From positions 10,452,118-10,516,117 of the forward strand of contig OX422185.1 in assembly GCA_949130485.1 (NCBI GenBank): a stretch of 64,000 bases of DNA. The letters run 5' to 3'. The position numbers and the translations under genes are program-made. The DNA comes from Agelas oroides. Its lineage: Eukaryota; Porifera; Demospongiae; Agelasida; Agelasidae. Of this stretch, positions 29,401 through 36,126 are shown in pieces (within the stretch, counting starts at the first letter, position 1; each line of letters starts with the position of its first letter). The notes beneath the pieces were generated by a model. It searched no databases and was not told the DNA's origin. It saw only the letters and a list, made by a program, of their open reading frames with translations.

Positions 29401-31904
29401 GGCAACACACCTAGTGGTATAGAATGTGGTCTGGTACTAGAAATCTAGCTGCGTAAGTAGCTCATTCATTAACTCCTAGATCAATGTGGTGTTCCTGTGT
29501 CTTGCACTGAGAAGTTTGTGGAGGAGCAAGAAGAGGCAGACAAAGGTCAAGAAAATGGAGAAAGATGACAAAATACGAGAGCTAGCCAAGTGAGATACAA
29601 TGATCTGTCTACACAACCTATATATCCTATGTAACTGTATGACTAATCTGACTAGTTTCGTGTATAAGGACTGAGGTAATTAATGTCACAAATTCTTAAG
29701 TTGCCACCACACTACAACTCACAATGATATATCTTAGATTGTCGATTATCTTGCCTTGGCTGTAAATCAATGCTGTAAAGAATACATGTTCAATGGTATG
29801 GTAACATTGCCAACCCTGCATGTACTACCTCCTGTTGCAACTAGAGCATTCAGTACTGCCTGTACAGCTAGTGTATAATGCAAGAGATGGTGGTTTAACA
29901 GCAGTTGTGGCTCAGTGATTGAACACTGGAAGCTCAAGCCAGGGACCCTAGGTTAAATTTCTGGAAAAAATTTCACATACCATCAAACACGTTTATCAAT
30001 AGCATCCTTAATGATATTGTATGTTCAGCCATTATCCTAGTTGTCACTTCTCGCTAATAGGACCACTTTCAGAGCCACTGTTATACTTCTCCCTCTGCTG
30101 GGGCTAACTTGGGTGTTTGGAATTCCTACAGTCATTGTGGCTGCCAATCCAAATGCCACTGTGTTTGCCTGGCTCTTCACCATTTTGAACTCCCTGCAAG
30201 TGAGTGCATGATCGAGACAGTATGGATTTTATATATATGAAATCCAGAAAATAGTGCACTATGTATACGCAATGGTGAGTGCAGTATTGTACATGTTATC
30301 ATTGTGGTGCTATCAATGAATAACAGAATGCAGCATTGTATACTGGATGTGGTCTGCCATAGCCAACTATATAAATGTAGGCAGAACATTATTAGGGTGG
30401 GTCTGAGGGAGAGATCATGCAATCATGTTTTATGTACAGTGTAGTAAACTGGGAGAGGATTCCATAGCTGATTGTATTTTGTTTTTTTATAAAGTGCTTA
30501 ACATCCCCACAGGGTGTTGGAATCCTGTTTTTCCATGTGATACGAAGTGAGAAGGTGTGGAGTACGATTGGTCCACGACTCACTGCCATTCGTGAGAGAA
30601 CACTTCGGTCCACCCTTAGATCCCGAAAGTATGAAGTGGTGAGTTACTTACATGTTTAACAGCAAAATGGCTGTTTGAATACAACTCACGCAGTTAGAGA
30701 TTGGTCCATAATGTAGCCTAAGTGTATGATTTTAGGTGGCAAATGTGGTCACAAGTAGGTAATCTTTGTCAAACATAAACTCCTCTGCTAGATCAGTTGT
30801 ATTCAAAATCTATGCATGTGCTGGACTACATTGTATTCTCTACTTGATCCTTGTTTCTATTTTCATTGCCGTCTAGGACTATACAAATGTTCTAACACTG
30901 ACAATTTATCCAATTTATAGTATACTCTTTAATAACGTGCAAAAATTATTTCTTTGCTAAACTTCCTCCTAATGAATGTAGTTACTGACATCATTAGTAG
31001 TTTGTGTTGACCTGGTGTTGACCTGGTGTGTATTTTCAATAGTCCTCTTCAGCTGCAACTTCCTCTACTCTACTGAAGGGTGGCACCTACAAGGCCAAGA
31101 AGGAGGGAAAAGGTAATCATACATGCCTGGTAGCCTCAACCCAAGGCCCTGATTATTGTTGTTTCAGTCAAACAAAACTCAAGCACTTTAAAAAGACATT
31201 TTCCTTTTTAATTCCACAATTATTATCTTGCATTATGAAATGATACAAGAATGTTAAATTCATAATGGAGAAAGATATAGGAACAGCATGCCAAATATTA
31301 TAGAAATAAGAAAGGGATATCATAAAATAAATGGAGGGAAATAAACAAAACAAAGTCCCATATCAACATTCGAATAAACTGTAGTGCAGAAATAGGGCTT
31401 GTATATTTATAATAAGTAACAGTTTCGTGTTAACCAAAACCAAGCTGATTGCTTGAACCATTATCAAGTTACAGTTGTTGAACAAAGAAAGTCTGAAGAA
31501 AAATAGAGCTATTCAAAAGCATTTTTCAAAGCTCTAAATTTTTCTCCAAGGCTGCAAAACCAAGACTCTGATCATCAATTTTTCACCTTCTATTTTTAGA
31601 ATACGAAATGAGTACACATTCAAAGCACACCACCAGCACTGAAGGGAAAGAGCTTATATCAGTGATAAGTTCAGAAGGAGAACCTGAAACCACATCCTCT
31701 GCAATGCCACCCAAAGAAGAGACTGGTTTTTCAAACCCATTGGTAGAAAAAGTTCCACTGTCTGTGACTGATGATGAGGTCATTGCTAATCCCAGTGCTA
31801 ACAAGGGGCCAGAGGAAGTTGCTCAGACTGAAGTTACAATGGAAGGAATGGCACCAGAAAAGGTGGAAAGTCCTCCGGTCTTAGAAAAAGAAGTGGACCC
31901 ATAG
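2499..31904 (+). CDS. Giant adhesion G-protein-coupled receptor, 43 exons, 2,927 residues
   Basis: Exons: 2499-2589, 4216-5673, 6187-6330, 6959-7153, 7383-7520, 7786-7980, 8198-8554, 8723-9064, 9570-9893, 10275-10604, 10746-11069, 11899-12510, 12892-12948, 13119-13227, 13431-13648, 14168-14506, 14632-14895, 15107-15175, 15481-15746, 15826-16057, 16191-16288, 16629-16763, 17262-17337, 17454-17564, 17658-17752, 18272-18475, 18915-18983, 19309-19420, 19582-19743, 19976-20048, 20232-20352, 20486-20535, 20676-20814, 21057-21163, 21292-21403, 23669-23822, 26955-27039, 27193-27259, 29480-29589, 30061-30199, 30513-30638, 31043-31112, 31600-31904. All junctions are GT-AG and all phases agree, so the frame never breaks. 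Start: the Met at 2499 opens a typical signal peptide (core GLLMVVGLLFA, cleavage near SAQ); an in-frame Met at 2418 would hide it. Domains are given in the block entries. As in other adhesion GPCRs, GAIN/GPS autoproteolysis should leave a long ectodomain bound to the seven-helix part at the cell surface. Ligand and G-protein partner cannot be told. Exon 13 (57 bases) is the least certain exon. Confidence 0.9.
2590..4215 (+). other. Intron 1 of the adhesion GPCR
   Basis: Donor GTGAGT at 2590 and acceptor tttcag at 4215 in phase 1. No additional exon or nested gene is convincing. The open frame at 2628-2918 lacks splice signals and has a non-coding composition. A purine run (gagggagggagg) lies about 60 bases before the acceptor. 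Confidence 0.6.
4216..5673 (+). CDS. GPCR exon 2: Ser/Thr/Pro-rich repeat stalk
   Basis: A single 1,458-base exon encodes residues about 31-516, almost wholly low-complexity Ser, Thr, Pro, Gln and Val. It has four SQTATTT units, nineteen 20-residue units, and a closing stretch rich in SPS and TLVAS. The composition is mucin-like: dense in likely O-glycosylation sites and free of cysteine, so it should form an extended spacer that holds the N-terminus away from the Calx-beta and Ig modules. Both exon ends are phase 1, so the exon could be skipped without a frameshift. Confidence 0.85.
4266..4349 (+). repeat. 21-base tandem repeat, 4 copies, coding
   Basis: Four consecutive units encode SQTATTT each (Thr-rich, potential O-glycosylation). 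The DNA units look identical, which suggests recent expansion. Confidence 0.92.
4381..5520 (+). repeat. 60-base coding minisatellite, 19 tandem copies
   Basis: Nineteen perfectly phased 60-base units (1,140 bases) encode a 20-residue unit running SSQPAVVSSR, then SVQPTRVEPS. Units are nearly identical at DNA level: units 1, 4 and 10 share one variant (RPL for RSV), unit 8 has a silent change (tgtagtc), and unit 11 replaces Pro with Ser. Because 60 is a multiple of three and the unit lacks stops in other frames, long shadow ORFs appear in a second + frame. Such homogeneity implies ongoing unequal exchange and probably length polymorphism. Confidence 0.95.
5674..6186 (+). other. Intron 2 of the adhesion GPCR
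   Basis: Nothing recognisable inside. It ends in a tandem TAGTAG, so the acceptor may be used at 6186 or 6189; both keep the frame and differ by one residue. Confidence 0.6.
6187..7153 (+). CDS. GPCR exons 3-4: Calx-beta domain
   Basis: Exon 3 gives the first half (FERARYSVSEDAGSV, then VTVTAEDGTA) and exon 4 the second (GQDYTF, then ILNDAEVEGSETFTLSL and ITIVDDDG). Order and motifs match Calx-beta: S-V-x-E-x-x-G at the start, T-A-x-x-G before G-x-D-Y, E-G-x-E-x-F in the middle and an acidic terminal loop. In this family the acidic residues of the final loop and the D-Y turn bind calcium, as in Na/Ca exchangers and VLGR1-type adhesion GPCRs. Residues are about 517-629. The intron between the halves carries a TATG microsatellite. 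Confidence 0.85.
6331..6958 (+). other. Intron 3 with a (TATG)n microsatellite
   Basis: About 6338-6425 is an imperfect TATG/TGTA repeat directly behind the donor at 6331. The remainder shows no exon. The short ORFs here run through the repeat and lack splice support. Confidence 0.7.
7383..9064 (+). CDS. GPCR exons 5-8: three Ig-like domains
   Basis: Ig1 is split over exons 5 and 6: YSISCEV, then IRWMD, then SGRYRCEAD. Ig2 is exon 7: TIRCAA, VSWQP, SNYSCLG. Ig3 is exon 8: YNITCNAT, VMWYD, FFPRCEIRV. Each shows the strand-B Cys, strand-C Trp and strand-F Cys of the fold, so each probably has its intradomain disulfide. Exons 5-8 start and end in phase 1, the classic arrangement of shuffled Ig modules. 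Several NxS/T sites suggest N-glycosylation. Residues about 630-973. Confidence 0.8.
9065..9569 (+). other. Intron 8 of the adhesion GPCR
   Basis: No exon, repeat or RNA gene was recognised in this stretch. Confidence 0.5.
9570..9893 (+). CDS. GPCR exon 9: fibronectin type III domain
   Basis: One phase 1-1 exon encodes about 108 residues beginning PSPPSGLAENVTIVG, with the strand-B Trp (IIQWVVQY), the strand-C YRIQYRRVG and the closing L-x-A-x-x-x-Y core (LDGLDANATYYATVVSSN). These are the hallmarks of FN3. It is the only FN3 in the receptor and separates the canonical Ig trio from the second Ig block. It probably acts as a structural spacer or adhesion module; no RGD is present. Confidence 0.85.
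9894..10274 (+). other. Intron 9 of the adhesion GPCR
   Basis: Nothing recognisable; ends in a ccctcag acceptor. Confidence 0.5.
10275..15175 (+). CDS. GPCR exons 10-18: Ig-like superrepeat block
   Basis: Seven Ig-like modules follow. Type A (exon 10; exon 12 second half with exon 13; exons 17-18) opens with a V-P-x-G or V-L-E-G turn and lacks the first Cys. Type B (exon 11; exons 14-15) has SCIPSD or RCIPND, then A-P-V and Trp. Type C (exon 12 first half; exon 16) begins with AVINTY or TVINTF, then Cys, Trp and a final YYTCRS or TFSCVS. The order A-B-C-A-B-C-A indicates a duplicated three-module unit. Exon 12 fuses C and A with no intron between them. Exon 18 adds two extra Cys (FSCEDESGLNCIV). 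Residues about 1082-1855. Sequence divergence makes the A modules the least certain as Ig folds. Confidence 0.7.
11405..11530 (+). repeat. tRNA-derived SINE-like repeat, copy 1
   Basis: An A-box-like stretch (cgcagctgagtggtagagc) is followed about 30 bases later by a B-box-like gagtttgattttt. Spacing and sequence resemble a tRNA-type pol III promoter. Related copies lie at 11640-11800, 13690-13812 (opposite strand) and 29895-29990. Confidence 0.5.
11640..11800 (+). repeat. tRNA-derived SINE-like repeat, copy 2
   Basis: Shares ggttgtagttta and the B-box ggtttgattctcgg with copy 1 and lies 230 bases after it in the same intron and orientation. Confidence 0.5.
12511..12891 (+). other. Intron 12 with a degenerate CCAT/CTGT simple repeat
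   Basis: About 12655-12855 is an imperfect tetranucleotide repeat (catc, tgtc, catt) giving a spurious open frame. The next exon (12892-12948) is short, so splicing here is the least certain part of the gene model. Confidence 0.6.
13649..14167 (+). other. Intron 15 with an antisense SINE-like copy
   Basis: 13690-13812 read on the - strand contains ggttgtagatcagtggtcag (A-box-like) and a later gggattaattctc. A tracked GATA-rich stretch (about 13900-13945) follows. No exon. Confidence 0.45.
14896..15106 (+). other. Intron 17 of the adhesion GPCR
   Basis: Ordinary short intron; together with intron 18 (15176-15480) it shows no recognisable element. Confidence 0.5.
15481..17752 (+). CDS. GPCR exons 19-25: HRM, SEA-like, EGF/TSP3-like, HRM
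   Basis: Exon 19 has a hormone-receptor-type module (CPREVNGGILWPRT, APCRDGG, RSCLGNGEW, RCT). Exons 19-20 continue into a segment with LRTFVNFFTNDLQSLAGF and a GSRGTLQVI strand that resembles an SEA fold. Exons 21-23 are Cys-rich: SPCDCSGGSGCQ, then CQDPFVGDGVRC, then the acidic DSDGDGYPD typical of thrombospondin type-3 calcium repeats. Exons 24-25 form a second HRM (FNGCPYG, WNIVWANTP, RCPGG, LCMGDGNWTEPN). Two HRM-like modules around a calcium-repeat insert is unusual; one HRM before GAIN is the common arrangement. Residues about 1856-2193. The SEA call is the weakest. Confidence 0.72.
16289..17261 (+). other. Introns 21 and 22 around exon 22
   Basis: Intron 21 (16289-16628) starts with a short GT repeat at the donor. 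Intron 22 (16764-17261) has a run of similar short phrases with ggagggatg at about 17090-17140, a small local repeat. No other features seen. Confidence 0.5.
17753..18271 (+). other. Intron 25 with a ~200-base CCCT microsatellite
   Basis: About 17979-18184 is an almost pure CCCT tract with a few TTCC interruptions, preceded by degenerate CTCC sequence. It yields spurious Pro/Ser-rich and Gly/Arg/Glu-rich ORFs on the two strands; these are not genes. A homopurine-homopyrimidine mirror tract of this length can form triplex (H-DNA). Confidence 0.9.
18272..20814 (+). CDS. GPCR exons 26-33: GAIN domain and GPS
   Basis: Exons 26-31 form the helical and beta parts of GAIN (IAQVLAQSAAITNQI, VVDVLNNILEENN, RRQTSLLVSSNTLEQNPVS). 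Exons 32-33 form the GPS: GYRCSYWNFSE, then NGSWESEGI, then LVQCLSTHLTSFAVLID. The Cys/Trp pattern is complete, and HL before TSF is the canonical autocleavage site, predicted between residues about 2489 and 2490. The buried tethered-agonist strand would begin TSFAVLID. All catalytic elements known for GPS self-cleavage (His at -2, Thr nucleophile) are present, so cleavage is expected. Confidence 0.88.
18476..18914 (+). other. Intron 26 of the adhesion GPCR
   Basis: No element recognised, but parts of it (about 18570-18700) recur at about 63190-63370, so the intron was carried in the segmental duplication seen at the right end of the window. Confidence 0.5.
18989..19077. repeat. Palindromic MITE-like hairpin in intron 27
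   Basis: An almost perfect inverted repeat with arms of about 40 bases, beginning ttcccaggccactcccag and ending ctgggagtggcctgggaa, then gaggctag. Its outer ends match the palindromes at 57561-57664 and 35752-35842. It begins five bases after the splice donor of exon 27. Confidence 0.85.
21057..30638 (+). CDS. GPCR exons 34-41: seven-transmembrane domain, secretin/adhesion class
   Basis: TM1 exon 34 (IGCAISVVCLIIAIVFFLL), TM2 exon 35 (HLFVHLNLSISLLLGYLIF), TM3 and most of TM4 exon 36 (FCWMMCEGIMLYLMLVVVF; WWFFLLLGWG), TM4 end exon 37 (VTPIPIVVISLASRY), ECL2 and TM5 exons 38-39 (LCWLSVEEGTIYAFVVP), TM6-TM7 exons 40-41 (LLGLTWVFGIP; AWLFTILNSLQGVGILFF). These are family B2 hallmarks: the Cys pair between TM3 and ECL2, CWLS, G-L-T-W-x-F-G, and N-S-x-Q-G in TM7. 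Basic intracellular loop 3 (RSKKRQTKVKK) suggests G-protein coupling. Two introns of 2.2-3.1 kb interrupt this part, unlike the compact ectodomain. Confidence 0.93.
21404..23668 (+). other. Intron 35, repeat-bearing
   Basis: 2.3 kb without an exon. About 21850-22080 contains gggctgggctttaactagaat, also found in the LINE remnant near 54065-54085 on the other strand, so it may be a retroelement fragment. A pogo/Tc1-style MITE occupies 22971-23457 (separate entry). Low-level gggtaaccctaaccc-like phrases at about 22470-22520 are not a telomere array. Confidence 0.5.
22971..23457. mobile_element. MITE with TACAGT ends, probable TA target site
   Basis: Left end tacagtggaaaggacc, right end ggtccgtttttactgta; reading inward these form imperfect inverted repeats of about 17 bases bounded by TA, as in pogo/Tc1-type elements. 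At 487 bases it has no transposase ORF, so it is a non-autonomous element. GC-richer than the surrounding intron. Confidence 0.5.
24107..24644 (-). CDS. Small secreted cysteine-rich protein, nested antisense in a GPCR intron, in-frame TAG
   Basis: Exon 1 (24644-24559) encodes a textbook signal peptide (MKGALALLFAACILFAATEA) and splits in phase 2 at AA/GTGAGT. Exon 2 begins at 24497 after a tttacag acceptor and stays open to a TAG at 24265-24263, giving about 111 residues. The same frame continues past the TAG to TAA at 24107 and looks just as coding: it has CVSAFHVYYGRPA, LGLKT and a C-x5-C-G-P-N-F-C-C-C cluster, bringing the total to 158 codons. So either the allele is truncated, the TAG is read through, or the base is a sequence error. 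Cys-rich secreted proteins ending GPN-F/Y-CCC are known to me only vaguely from marine invertebrates; function unknown. No sign of transposon origin. Confidence 0.6.
24703..24710 (-). promoter_or_regulatory. TATA-like box of the nested antisense gene
   Basis: TATTTAAA on the - strand, about 60 bases upstream of the start codon at 24644, which leaves room for a short 5' UTR. It supports the nested gene as an independent transcription unit. Confidence 0.5.
24866..24915 (+). pseudogene. Decayed copy of GPCR exon 37 start
   Basis: acctttcttttgtag then tcacccccacaccaattatag matches the acceptor and first 30 bases of the true exon 37 (atctttctttgcag, tcactccaataccaattgtag). It keeps a usable AG but runs into TGA after about nine codons. 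A more worn third copy is at about 26455-26510. Confidence 0.6.
25250..25600. mobile_element. Foldback element in intron 36
   Basis: Two arms of about 85 bases in inverted orientation: gcataagccaacctgaaaggcagc at the left and its complement (gcctctcaggttgccttatgc) at the right, around a short spacer. A solo relative of the left arm with flanking sequence lies at about 39932-40165, where ttggttgttttaacca and cattacaaatgcacttcaaa recur. Confidence 0.7.
27260..29479 (+). other. Intron 38, possible reverse-transcriptase fragment
   Basis: 2.2 kb without a GPCR exon. On the - strand about 28400-28100 one frame includes YLVDYINDSFIAGQ, which resembles the active-site region of DIRS-like reverse transcriptases (normally Y-I-D-D-S), with Asp changed to Asn. 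No wider domain could be assembled, so this is a tentative relic. Nothing else recognised. Confidence 0.3.
29590..30060 (+). repeat. Intron 39 with a SINE-like copy
   Basis: 29895-29990 contains a good A-box-like tggctcagtgattgaacac and a worn B-box (aggttaaatttc), the fourth copy of the tRNA-like repeat family found in introns 11 and 15. Confidence 0.45.
30639..31599 (+). CDS. Introns 41-42 and exon 42 of the GPCR tail
   Basis: Exon 42 (31043-31112) encodes a small Ser/Lys-rich segment (SSSAATSSTLLKGG, then KAKKEGK) directly after the membrane domain. The flanking introns have no recognisable elements, apart from a direct duplication of gacctggtgt just before the exon. Confidence 0.7.
31600..31904 (+). 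CDS. GPCR exon 43: acidic Ser/Thr/Glu-rich cytoplasmic tail
   Basis: Last coding exon, about 101 residues, stop TAG at 31902. It is Glu/Ser/Thr/Pro-rich (PEST-like), as expected of a phosphorylated receptor tail; it ends in EKEVDP, not a canonical PDZ ligand. No AATAAA is present within the next 150 bases, so the polyadenylation signal is probably a variant. Confidence 0.85.
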
Positions 31905-32094
31905 TGGTACCTTTCCTTTTCTAGCTAGTATGAAAAGTTTTGTTGGGTTACTTAAACTTGCTATACAGTTATATAAGATATTATGGTTATAGTTTGTACA
32001 AGCTGATACATATTATGCATATAATATCATGTGTTACTCATTCCTAGCTTCCTGATGCTTGTATGAGGTTGGTGCATGAGATGGGAGACAGATA

Positions 32095-34172
32095 CTAGAA
32101 AATGTAGAACATTGTGGGGGCGAGCCTGAGCAAGCAGCTGTGGCTACATGCACATGAATAGACTAAGCTCCATGCTGAAATGATGAGCTGAATCGCTAGC
32201 GTTTATGAGTAGGCCTTGACACATTACGCTTTTATTTTTGCCTATTATTGTTTTCCCTTATGCTCTCCAGTCATGCCTATTATGCTTTTAAAGTTAACCT
32301 ATTGTTCTCAAATTATGCTCAGAAATTTTTTAGTACACAGACAAAATATCTCATTTTCTATTGTACTGAAGCGTGACAGAAACAGAAATATAATCTTCTA
32401 GAGATGATCGCTGCTCTGAACGGAGGCCCACGCGTAATTATAACGTTCTCACGCGGAGAAGGGTTTGAGGCTAGCCTATTATTCTCACTGGTCTAAAGAT
32501 TTTTGCCTATTATTCCAGCATGGTTCCCTTATGCTTCTCAATGCCTATATTATTCCCAAAATTATGCTAGCATGTGTCAAGGCCTATTTATGAGTGTCAT
32601 TTATGCATGACCCTTACCTGAAGCGATCTCAACCTGGTGGGTATACCAGAGGATGAGGGGAAATGTGCAGCTGGAGAAGATGGGGGAACAGGCTGAGGAA
32701 TGGGCAGGCAAAGTTGAATGGATGGCAAGGGTGGATGGGGAACTAGAGGCAGAGCGAGGTCGATTGATATGGGACCTAGTAGCAAGGCCTGGCCTGGAAC
32801 ATGCAGCAGAGGTGTAGTAGCCAGGGGGGAAGACAGTAGGAAAGAGGTTGGAGGCTGTACAGGATAGGTTGGGAAGAAAACTGTTGGGAGCTAGTAGAAC
32901 AGTGGCAGGGGAGGCAATCCGTGGGCAGATGGGATGGAGAAAGTTAGAAGAAAGAAGAGAGGAGAAGAAGATGTTGTATGGGCGGAGATTCTGGGAGCTA
33001 GGCGAAGAGAGGTTGGTGAAGCTGATAGTAGAAAAACTGAAAGAGTCAGGTGGAGTAGGCTGGAGGGAAGAATATGAGATGTTGCTAAGAAAGTATGGCT
33101 TGGAGGAAGCCGAAGAGGAAGAGTCAGGGTCAGCAGCAGCCTGGAAGAGGAAAATAGAAAAACAGAACTGGGAATACTGGCAAGAAGAGGTGGACAGAAG
33201 AAGTAGCTTGACATGGTATAAGAAGGTTAAAGAAGAGTATGGGCCAGAGAAATACGTAGGTTCATGGGAGGGACATGTGGCAGTACGGTTGAGGTTCTGG
33301 TTGAGGTCAGGGTCTGCAGGGTTGTTTGAAGATAAAAAGAGATGCGGGATGGTGGAAGAGGACAGATGTGTGCTGTGTAATGGAGGGAAGGTGGAAGATG
33401 TTAAGCATTTTGTATTGGAGTGTGAGGAGTTTGACTAGGATAGATGTCGGCTTCTGGAAAGGATCAAGGGAATTGTGGGAGCAGAGGAGTGGGTGAAGGG
33501 ATATGAAGCAGGTGATGATGACAGTCGAGTGAGTTTACTGCTAGGGAGAAGGGTAGATGTGAATAGGGAGGTGATGGATGACATCGACAGGTGCATAATG
33601 AAAGAGATGGTGATGTGGTGGCAGAGGCGTAAGGTGTTGTTAGGTTGGGTTAGCTCTTACTTCCCCTGATTACCTGGGTGCCGGTGCCCCCTCCTCTCTT
33701 TCTCTCTCAGTAAACTGACCCAAATAAACTACATGTCATGGTAGCTGTATTTATTTATTTATCATATCACCCAGTTGTATACGTATGCCACTTAACAATT
33801 TGCCATGTACATGTACTGTGATGGCCCTTACGGGTTCAACTATTCCAATTAGATCATTTGTACGGTCTGCGAGCAGCCTGCCGTTGATGGTTGGTCCGTA
33901 GCTGCTGTGACAAACAAGAAGTAAGGTGCCGTGCGTGCTTAAACTTGAGCCGTCTCCGCTACGGTTGCCAACGCTACACTCTGGCAGTAGCCCAGCATTG
34001 CCCTTCACCAATTGAGGCTACTTAATAAGTGCAAGAAGACATTCAATTTTCGGGAAAAATTTAAACGCGGATTTAAAATTTACGGTATATGGCCGCAAGC
34101 AAACAAGTACGTTACAAACACACTTCCGCAATGCAGTCCCGCTAGTGTGGGGCTCTCTCAGGCTCGCCCCAA
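32095..34172. mobile_element. MITE copy A with GGGGCGAGCC ends, split by a LINE fragment
   Basis: Left end tagaaaatgtagaacattgt then gggggcgagcctgagc; right end gctctctcaggctcgcccc. The ends are complementary and match copies at 34200-34774, 34775-~35460 and 48989-49737. Non-autonomous (no transposase). The inserted LINE piece (about 32630-33745) explains the unusual length. Internal landmarks shared by all copies are cttacctg-agcgacctcaac, gcctgccgttgatgg and acggtatatggccgcaag. Confidence 0.7.
32625..33672 (+). pseudogene. LINE reverse-transcriptase 3' fragment with C-terminal zinc knuckle
   Basis: One frame reads through from about 32640 to 33669 with three TAG stops (a tandem pair at about 32815-32820 and one at about 33436). 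Sequence features are those of a non-LTR retrotransposon C-terminus: LEAVQDRLGRKLLGASRT, MGWRKLEERREEKKMLYGRR and a terminal zinc-finger CVLCNGGKVEDVKHFVLEC. The catalytic fingers and palm are missing, so it is a 5'-truncated copy, the usual fate of LINEs. From memory of the family, Trp is expected at all three stop positions, so each may be TGG to TAG. Confidence 0.75.
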
Positions 34173-34199
34173 TTAAGCTAAACTAGTGTGATGATTCAT

Positions 34200-34774
34200 C
34201 ATCGTGGAGCGAGCCTTAGCAAGCAGCAAACTGATTTGTCATTGCACAAAGCAGGATTTGTCACGCATAAGTAGGTATCTTGATAAGTAGATAGCTAGGT
34301 ATCACACATGCATGCCAACAGCCAGGACAGCTATATACTATCAGTGTGGCTACATGGCTATATGCATGGACTAAGCTTTATACTAAAGTCATGAGCTGAA
34401 TTTCTGGTGTTCAGTATAAGCGTCGTTTATGCATGGCCCTTACCTGGAGCGACCTCAACGTGATCGAAATTTGTACTGCCTGTGGGCAGCCTGCCGTTGA
34501 TGATCTGTAGCAGCAAGAAGTAAGTTGCCATGCGTGCTTCAACGTCAGTCGTCTCCGCTCCCGGTCACCGACGCTAAACTTTAAAACTCTGGCAATAGCC
34601 TTCACCTACTGAGTGCATGCTCTGAGCATGAGCTCGATCTTCGTAATATTAAAATTTAACCGCGCTTATTTGAAAATTACGGTATATGGCCGCAAGCAAA
34701 CAAGCACGTACGTATACACACACACTTTCGCAATGCAGTCACGCTAGTGTGGGGCTCGCTCAGGCTCGCCCCAA
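34200..34774. mobile_element. MITE copy B with GGGGCGAGCC ends
   Basis: Left end cgtggagcgagccttagcaagc (worn), right end gctcgctcaggctcgccccaa. It lies head-to-tail with copies A and C, with copy C starting exactly where B ends. Confidence 0.65.
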
Positions 34775-35460
34775 CTAGAAAATGTAGAACATTGTGGGGG
34801 CGAGCCTGAGCAAGCTGATACAGAATATTATGTCACTGATGAGTGATGTAATACATCAAGTCAATCATCCTGGCCTCCTACATGCACATCCTTTTACCAT
34901 TCACAGGGGGCTTTGAAAGTGCTTTTGCTTGCTGGTTTACTAATTTGTCATGGCATATACAGCAGGATTTGTCACTAAAGCCAAACTTCAAAACGCCCAA
35001 GTAGCTAAGTCCTCACCCGAGATAGCCAAGTATCACATATGCCAGCCATTTCTCCAGCCAGGGCAGCTAATGTAGCTACACATGCATGGACTGAGCTTTA
35101 CGATGAAATCATGAGCTGGATTTCTGGCGTTTTATGAGTGCCGTTCATGCCATGCATGACAGGCTCTTTACCTGAAGCGACCTCAACCACTGTCCATATT
35201 TGTACCGCCTGTGAGCGGCTTGCCGTTGATGGTCAGTAGAAGTACAAACCAGAAGCATAGATAGTACTACTATCTATGCCAGAAGTAAGTTGCCACGCGT
35301 GCTTTAACTTCGCTCTGGGTTGCCGACGCTGCACTCAGGCAGCAGCCCTCAAGACATGTTTCGCGCACGAGATCGATGTTCGTGAAATATTTGTATGCGC
35401 TCATTTAAAATTTACGGTATATGGCCGCAAGCCAACAGGCACGTACGTACGTACGTATGT
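34775..35460. mobile_element. MITE copy C, right end lost
   Basis: Left end intact (ctagaaaatgtagaacattg). The body follows the family to cggtatatggccgcaagcc, then sequence departs before the right inverted repeat. A CGTA microsatellite (about 35440-35458) marks the break. The following gttacaaacagggagg...cacgtgat segment recurs inverted at about 37820-37885. Confidence 0.6.
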
Positions 35461-35687
35461 TACAAACAGGGAGGATGTGTCTTTTCACCTAATCCCATGC
35501 GGATCACGTGATAGGCCTGTAGGACGAAAGGTCGATCATTGAAAAATTATGTGTTGACATTGCGCTTACGAAAGGCAGAAGGTGCGTGTTCCCCTTGACA
35601 GGTAAGATAGCTTTATAGATTTCGTGATATTTAGTCATGTACGTATAAATGAAAGAGGGTAGCTGATTGGATATACTGGGATGGGGA

Positions 35688-35873
35688 CAAGGATGAAAGT
35701 GGTCAGATGTTGTAAGAAGTCTCTTGTGTATGAATACAAGAGACTTCTTACTAGCCTTGTTCCCAGGCCTTCCCACTGTCCAGTTTTTGATCGCTTGCAG
35801 GTGATCATAAAACTGGATGGTGGGAAGGGAACGAAGCTAACTTCTTACCACATCTGGCCACTTTTGTCAGCTC
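35688..35873. repeat. Nested palindromes
   Basis: Outer arms gtggtcagatgttgtaagaag and cttcttaccacatctggccac enclose a perfect 40-base hairpin (35712-35751, gtaagaagtctcttgtgtat and complement) followed by a ctagccttgttcccaggcc...gggaacgaagcta palindrome. It looks like short inverted-repeat elements inserted into each other. Confidence 0.75.
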
Positions 35874-36126
35874 TCCAAACCTCCTGGTAGATTCTGAGTG
35901 TGGCAAGAAGGAAAGCATTTAATAGCACTATTAGAGGGTGACTGGGTGTGCCTTTGTGCTAAAGTGTGTCCTCATCACATCACGTCACACAAGTGGTTTT
36001 AAAAGTAGTCAGAGCAAATGAAAGTAAATTGCAGACAGAAATGTGAACGTAATTAGCATAAGGCCCTTCTAAGGGAACATCTACAAACTATTTTTTTCCA
36101 AAGTAACATCACTGTGACGTGATCCC
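35874..36126. other. Spacer between inverted-repeat elements
   Basis: No exon or repeat recognised. Confidence 0.3.
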
